The notes under the pieces were generated by a model that was not told where the DNA came from, made no database searches, and saw only the letters and a program-made list of their open reading frames with translations. DNA of 64,000 bases, from the NCBI GenBank assembly GCA_016716475.1, contig JADJWG010000001.1, positions 620,001-684,000 of the forward strand, read 5' to 3'. Positions 61,022 to 64,000 of this stretch are shown here, one piece after another. Made by a program: the position numbers and the translations under genes. Source of the DNA: Phycisphaerales bacterium (GTDB lineage: Bacteria > Planctomycetota > Phycisphaerae > UBA1845 > Fen-1342). Within the stretch, counting starts at the first letter, position 1, and the number at the start of each line of letters is the position of its first letter.

Positions 61022-63850
61022 ATGCAACCGCAGGAACTCGCCAATTTCGTCGACAAGTATCTGCACGCCCGCGATGCCGCCCTGTCTTCCTACTTCGACC
61101 GCGGCACCTGTGGCCTCGAAGTCGAGTGGAACGTCGTCAACGCAGAGCTGCGGCCGCTGCACCACGTCAGCGCCGGCCCGGATGCCCGCTCGTTCGTCGA
61201 AGCTCTGCGCACCCAGTTCATCTCCCCCGCATTGGCGGACCGGAACGACCTGGAAGTCTTCCACTGGATGACCGAGTGGATTACGCGCCCCTACTACCAC
61301 CACCTTGGCGCCGTGCTGGAGACGCGCGTGCTGGAGGGCTGCCTGCGCAATGCCCTGAATGCGGCCGGCCTGTCCTTCGGCGAGCGGCTCTACGCGTGGC
61401 ACGGGAACGTGCTCTGGCCGATCGAAGTTGCGTACGATTCGATTCCGTCGGCGTGGACCCTCACCAAGCGCCGCTACCTGGAGCGCTGCGTGGACCTGTT
61501 CGGCAGCGCGCTGGCGACGGCGGGCGTACACACGAACGTGTCGCTGCCCGAGCCGCTCTTTGCGCTGGATTTCCTGCACCAACCGGCCGGGACACACGCC
61601 GATCCCAGTCTGCTGGCCTTCCGCAACAACGCCTACATCCGCGGGGCGCGTGTGCTGCGGGCGTTCGCGGCACTGTTCATCGCCACGTCGGCCAACTCCC
61701 CGCTGCGCGGCGAGTGGCGCGGCGGTCAGCCCGCGTTCATCCTGACGGAGTGTGATTCCAACCGGCTGGCACGCTTTCCGAACCCAGCCAACGTGGATGT
61801 GCCGCAGCTTTACCGCAGCCACAGCGACTACGTGCGTATTTCGGAAGACCTGGCCCGTCGGCGGATACGCTTCGGCAATAACAACTGGACTCCGACGCGC
61901 GCCCGTTCGGATCCGTCGGCGGTGGCGCACATTATTGAGACGACCACCGACGAGCTGCACGAAGTTTACGCCAAGGGCCTTTATGGTGTCGGTGAGCACG
62001 ATGCCGTCGAGCAACTCGCGCAACGGATTGAGCTCGAGAACATGATCGCGCGGATTGCACTGCCCATGTCACGTGTCGAGATTCGCACCGACGAGGGCGG
62101 CCACGACCTCGAGCTCGACCTGGCGAACGCCACCCTGCGCCAGCTATTGCTGATCCAGAGCTACGCCGACCTCCCCTTCGCGGCCCAGTTCAGCTACGAG
62201 GCCGAGGACGTCGCCCGCGCCCGGACCAACGAAGCCCGGGCCGCGGAGCGCGGCATGTCCGCGGAGATCACCCATCCCGCCACCGGCCGTTCAACTTCCG
62301 TGCGCGAGTTTCTCGGCTGGACTCTCCAGGCGATCCGTCCACTCGCCGAAGCGCTCGGTTGGCAGGACACCCTTGAACCGCTGGCGCTCCTCGCACAAGG
62401 CGCGCCGAACAGCGCCAGCCAGTTGCGCGATCACCTGCGGCCGCACTGCGACCCCGATGGCCGTGTACCGTCTGAGGCGCTGCGCGAGGTTGCGGCAGCG
62501 CGCGAGCAACAACTGGCGCGCGACCTCGACTGGATCCATGAACACCTCAACCTGCTGGGCGATGAGACTCCCAAGTTGCGCGATTTACTGGCCTTGGCCG
62601 CGCAGGCCGCCCGCGAGGATCCTTCCGCACCGCATCGCTTCCTGCCTCCTCAGCGTCGTGCCGCCACCCAGGTCACACTGGATACCACCGCCGAGATTCT
62701 CGACCTTTCCCAGCGTCTGATTCGCATTCCCTCCGTCACGAACTGCCCCGTCGAGCGCGTGCACGAGGTCTACCGTGCGGCGCGGCTCATTGCCGGGTAC
62801 CTGCGTGACGCCGGCGCCGCAGTGCAATTCTACGATCAGGGGAAGTACCCCACGGTCTTTGCACACTTCCCCGGACAGCGCAACGCGCCTGTCATGCTGA
62901 GTGGTCACTTCGACGTCGTCGCCCCCTCCCCGGATGACTCGCAGTTCAACCCCGTGATCGACGGCGATTACCTCTGGGGCCGCGGCTCAGCCGACATGAA
63001 GACCGTCGTCGCCACCTACCTTGTCTGGATGCGCGACGTGCTCCGCCGCCGACCGGAGCGCTACCCGCCGCTGAATCTGCTGCTGGTTGGCAACGAGGAG
63101 AACGGCGAGGCCGAACCCTTCGGCACGCCACATGTCCTGGCCGACCTGTACGAGCGCTTCGGTTACGCCCCCGAGCTCTTCATTGCCGGCGAGCGGACTG
63201 GGGAAAAGGGTACCGAACTCTACGGCGAGGTCTGTGTCGAGAATCGCGGTGTCGTGCGCGTGCAGTTCATCGGTCGCGGTGTGCAGGAACACACCGGCGT
63301 CGGCGCGCGGGTGGTCGATCTCGGCGAGCAACTCGTCGCGGCCCGCACCGCCATCGATGCAGCCGTGCGTGCCAGACTGACGCTGGCTGCGCCCGATGGC
63401 TGGAAAACCGAGTATCGCTTCCCGTTCCTCAACGTCGGCACCCCCGGGGTTTACAACATCACCGCCGATCGCGGCGACCTCGGCCTGGAGATCCGCCCGA
63501 TCCCGCAGGATGATATTGCCGGGCTGCTGGAGCACCTGGCGGACATCGCGGCCAAGTTCGAGTTCGGATTCGAGGTTCAGACCCGCGAGCCGGGAGTCGC
63601 GTGCGACCGCGACAACCCGCACCTGCTCGAACTGCTCGCCGCCGTCGAGGAAGTCTCCGGCACCGCGCCCGTCGTCGGCCGCAAGAAGCCGGGCACCAGC
63701 GGCCGCTTCGCCCCCCGCGGACAAGCCGTGATCTGGGGTCAGACTGGCATCGGCCCCCATACTCCGGCCGAACGTCACTATATCCCCAGTATTCGGCCGT
63801 ACTACGACGCGTTGGAACACTTCGCCAACCGGTTGACCGCACGAACCTGA
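61022..63850 (+). CDS. Fusion of a glutamate-cysteine-ligase-like domain to an M20 family peptidase/deacylase
   Basis: A 942-aa protein of two enzyme domains. Residues about 1-550 look like the GCS2/plant-type glutamate-cysteine ligase (carboxylate-amine ligase) family: GLEVEWN (31-37), VHTNVSLP (169-176) and the final-strand motif RVEIRTDEGG (351-360). Residues about 559-942 are an M20 metallohydrolase: SGHFDVVAP (His629, Asp631), GRGSADMK (bridging Asp658), NEENGE (Glu692 general base, Glu693) and IGPHTPAE (His913). All main M20 ligands are intact. The two activities, making and breaking an amide-type bond, on one chain are unusual. The frame is continuous, so it is not an assembly of two genes by error, unless a stop was lost. 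The substrate is unknown. Confidence 0.8.
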   Translation: MQPQELANFVDKYLHARDAALSSYFDRGTCGLEVEWNVVNAELRPLHHVSAGPDARSFVEALRTQFISPALADRNDLEVFHWMTEWITRPYYHHLGAVLETRVLEGCLRNALNAAGLSFGERLYAWHGNVLWPIEVAYDSIPSAWTLTKRRYLERCVDLFGSALATAGVHTNVSLPEPLFALDFLHQPAGTHADPSLLAFRNNAYIRGARVLRAFAALFIATSANSPLRGEWRGGQPAFILTECDSNRLARFPNPANVDVPQLYRSHSDYVRISEDLARRRIRFGNNNWTPTRARSDPSAVAHIIETTTDELHEVYAKGLYGVGEHDAVEQLAQRIELENMIARIALPMSRVEIRTDEGGHDLELDLANATLRQLLLIQSYADLPFAAQFSYEAEDVARARTNEARAAERGMSAEITHPATGRSTSVREFLGWTLQAIRPLAEALGWQDTLEPLALLAQGAPNSASQLRDHLRPHCDPDGRVPSEALREVAAAREQQLARDLDWIHEHLNLLGDETPKLRDLLALAAQAAREDPSAPHRFLPPQRRAATQVTLDTTAEILDLSQRLIRIPSVTNCPVERVHEVYRAARLIAGYLRDAGAAVQFYDQGKYPTVFAHFPGQRNAPVMLSGHFDVVAPSPDDSQFNPVIDGDYLWGRGSADMKTVVATYLVWMRDVLRRRPERYPPLNLLLVGNEENGEAEPFGTPHVLADLYERFGYAPELFIAGERTGEKGTELYGEVCVENRGVVRVQFIGRGVQEHTGVGARVVDLGEQLVAARTAIDAAVRARLTLAAPDGWKTEYRFPFLNVGTPGVYNITADRGDLGLEIRPIPQDDIAGLLEHLADIAAKFEFGFEVQTREPGVACDRDNPHLLELLAAVEEVSGTAPVVGRKKPGTSGRFAPRGQAVIWGQTGIGPHTPAERHYIPSIRPYYDALEHFANRLTART

Positions 63851-64000
63851 CGCCAGTGCCTTGCGAAGGAATTGTTTCGGCGGGCTACGGCGCGCCCATG
63901 GTCCCCCCGTGGACAGGTTACAGCGGATTTTACCAGTAACTCCGCAAAGAACCCCACCACGAGACCAGCACCGGCGAAGTCGCCCCCCCGCAGGGCACGC
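63851..64000. other. Right-edge sequence, no feature supported
   Basis: 150 bp after the fusion gene. I see no promoter, terminator or gene that can be supported. A minus-strand frame open from the edge to a TAA at 63930-63932 could be the end of a gene beyond the window, but it is only about 23 codons. Confidence 0.4.

Noticed and set aside
63930..64000. Possible C-terminus of a minus-strand gene entering from the right edge
   Set aside because: Only about 23 codons are visible; two other frames are equally open, so it cannot be supported.

Overview
The window is GC-rich, densely coded bacterial DNA and most likely comes from a member of the Planctomycetota, probably near the Phycisphaerae. 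This is inferred from gene content. It carries a pseudopilin-like protein with the FTLIELLVVVAIIALLISIL leader, secreted proteins with dockerin-like Ca-binding repeats of the form GDxNxDGxVNFADISPF, a Tat-exported Gfo/Idh/MocA oxidoreductase beside a duplicated DUF1080 hydrolase, a DUF1343/NamZ protein, a GH172 protein, and many short zinc-ribbon or secreted proteins of unknown role. I saw no rRNA, tRNA, CRISPR array, transposase, integrase or phage gene.

Layout. (1) 1-3971, minus: an Rnf-type membrane electron-transport operon (rseC-like, rnfC, rnfD, rnfG, rnfE; cut by the left edge), behind a consensus-like promoter and a perfect 9-bp palindrome. (2) 4333-16960: a surface-polysaccharide locus with an ABC exporter (Wzm/Wzt with a carbohydrate-binding tail), a methyltransferase fused to a long coiled coil, a GT2-GT4 fusion, a DUF6020-like membrane protein, a GT2 glycosyltransferase, a second methyltransferase, an FrhB-like flavoprotein and a flippase. 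(3) 17043-22003: a small secreted protein with a textbook promoter, a sugar isomerase/epimerase-like protein, a FlgM-like small protein, glycyl-tRNA synthetase and an M29 aminopeptidase. (4) 22300-26415: a pseudopilin-like protein and a large dockerin-repeat secreted protein. (5) 26556-32242, minus: a bidirectional NAD-linked [NiFe]-hydrogenase operon hoxFUYHW ending in a response regulator, with a clear promoter overlapped by 10-bp-phased direct repeats. (6) 32324-37464, minus: murC-murB-ddl-ftsQ and a membrane protein, divergent from a Wzy/WaaL-type ligase-TPR protein. (7) 40430-54382: accessory and house-keeping genes, including a broken zinc-ribbon gene, REP-like hairpins, GH172, a glycine-rich secreted protein, a rhodanese, an aminotransferase, an MBL hydrolase, a RibD-C-like reductase, NamZ, a two-gene periplasmic glycoside module and an RCK potassium channel. 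(8) 54800-63850: an RND efflux pair, then an aminotransferase followed by a 942-residue fusion of a glutamate-cysteine-ligase-like domain to an M20 peptidase.

Energy metabolism is the strongest theme. A Rnf complex (ion-motive ferredoxin:NAD oxidoreductase) and a reversible NAD-linked hydrogenase lie in one 32-kb stretch, which fits an anaerobic or facultative H2/NAD(P)H/ferredoxin economy. The most novel-looking items are the ligase-M20 fusion with its aminotransferase neighbour (resembling in logic a protect-modify-deprotect pathway) and the methyltransferase-coiled-coil protein beside Wzm/Wzt, which resembles a WbdD-type terminator and length ruler without its kinase.
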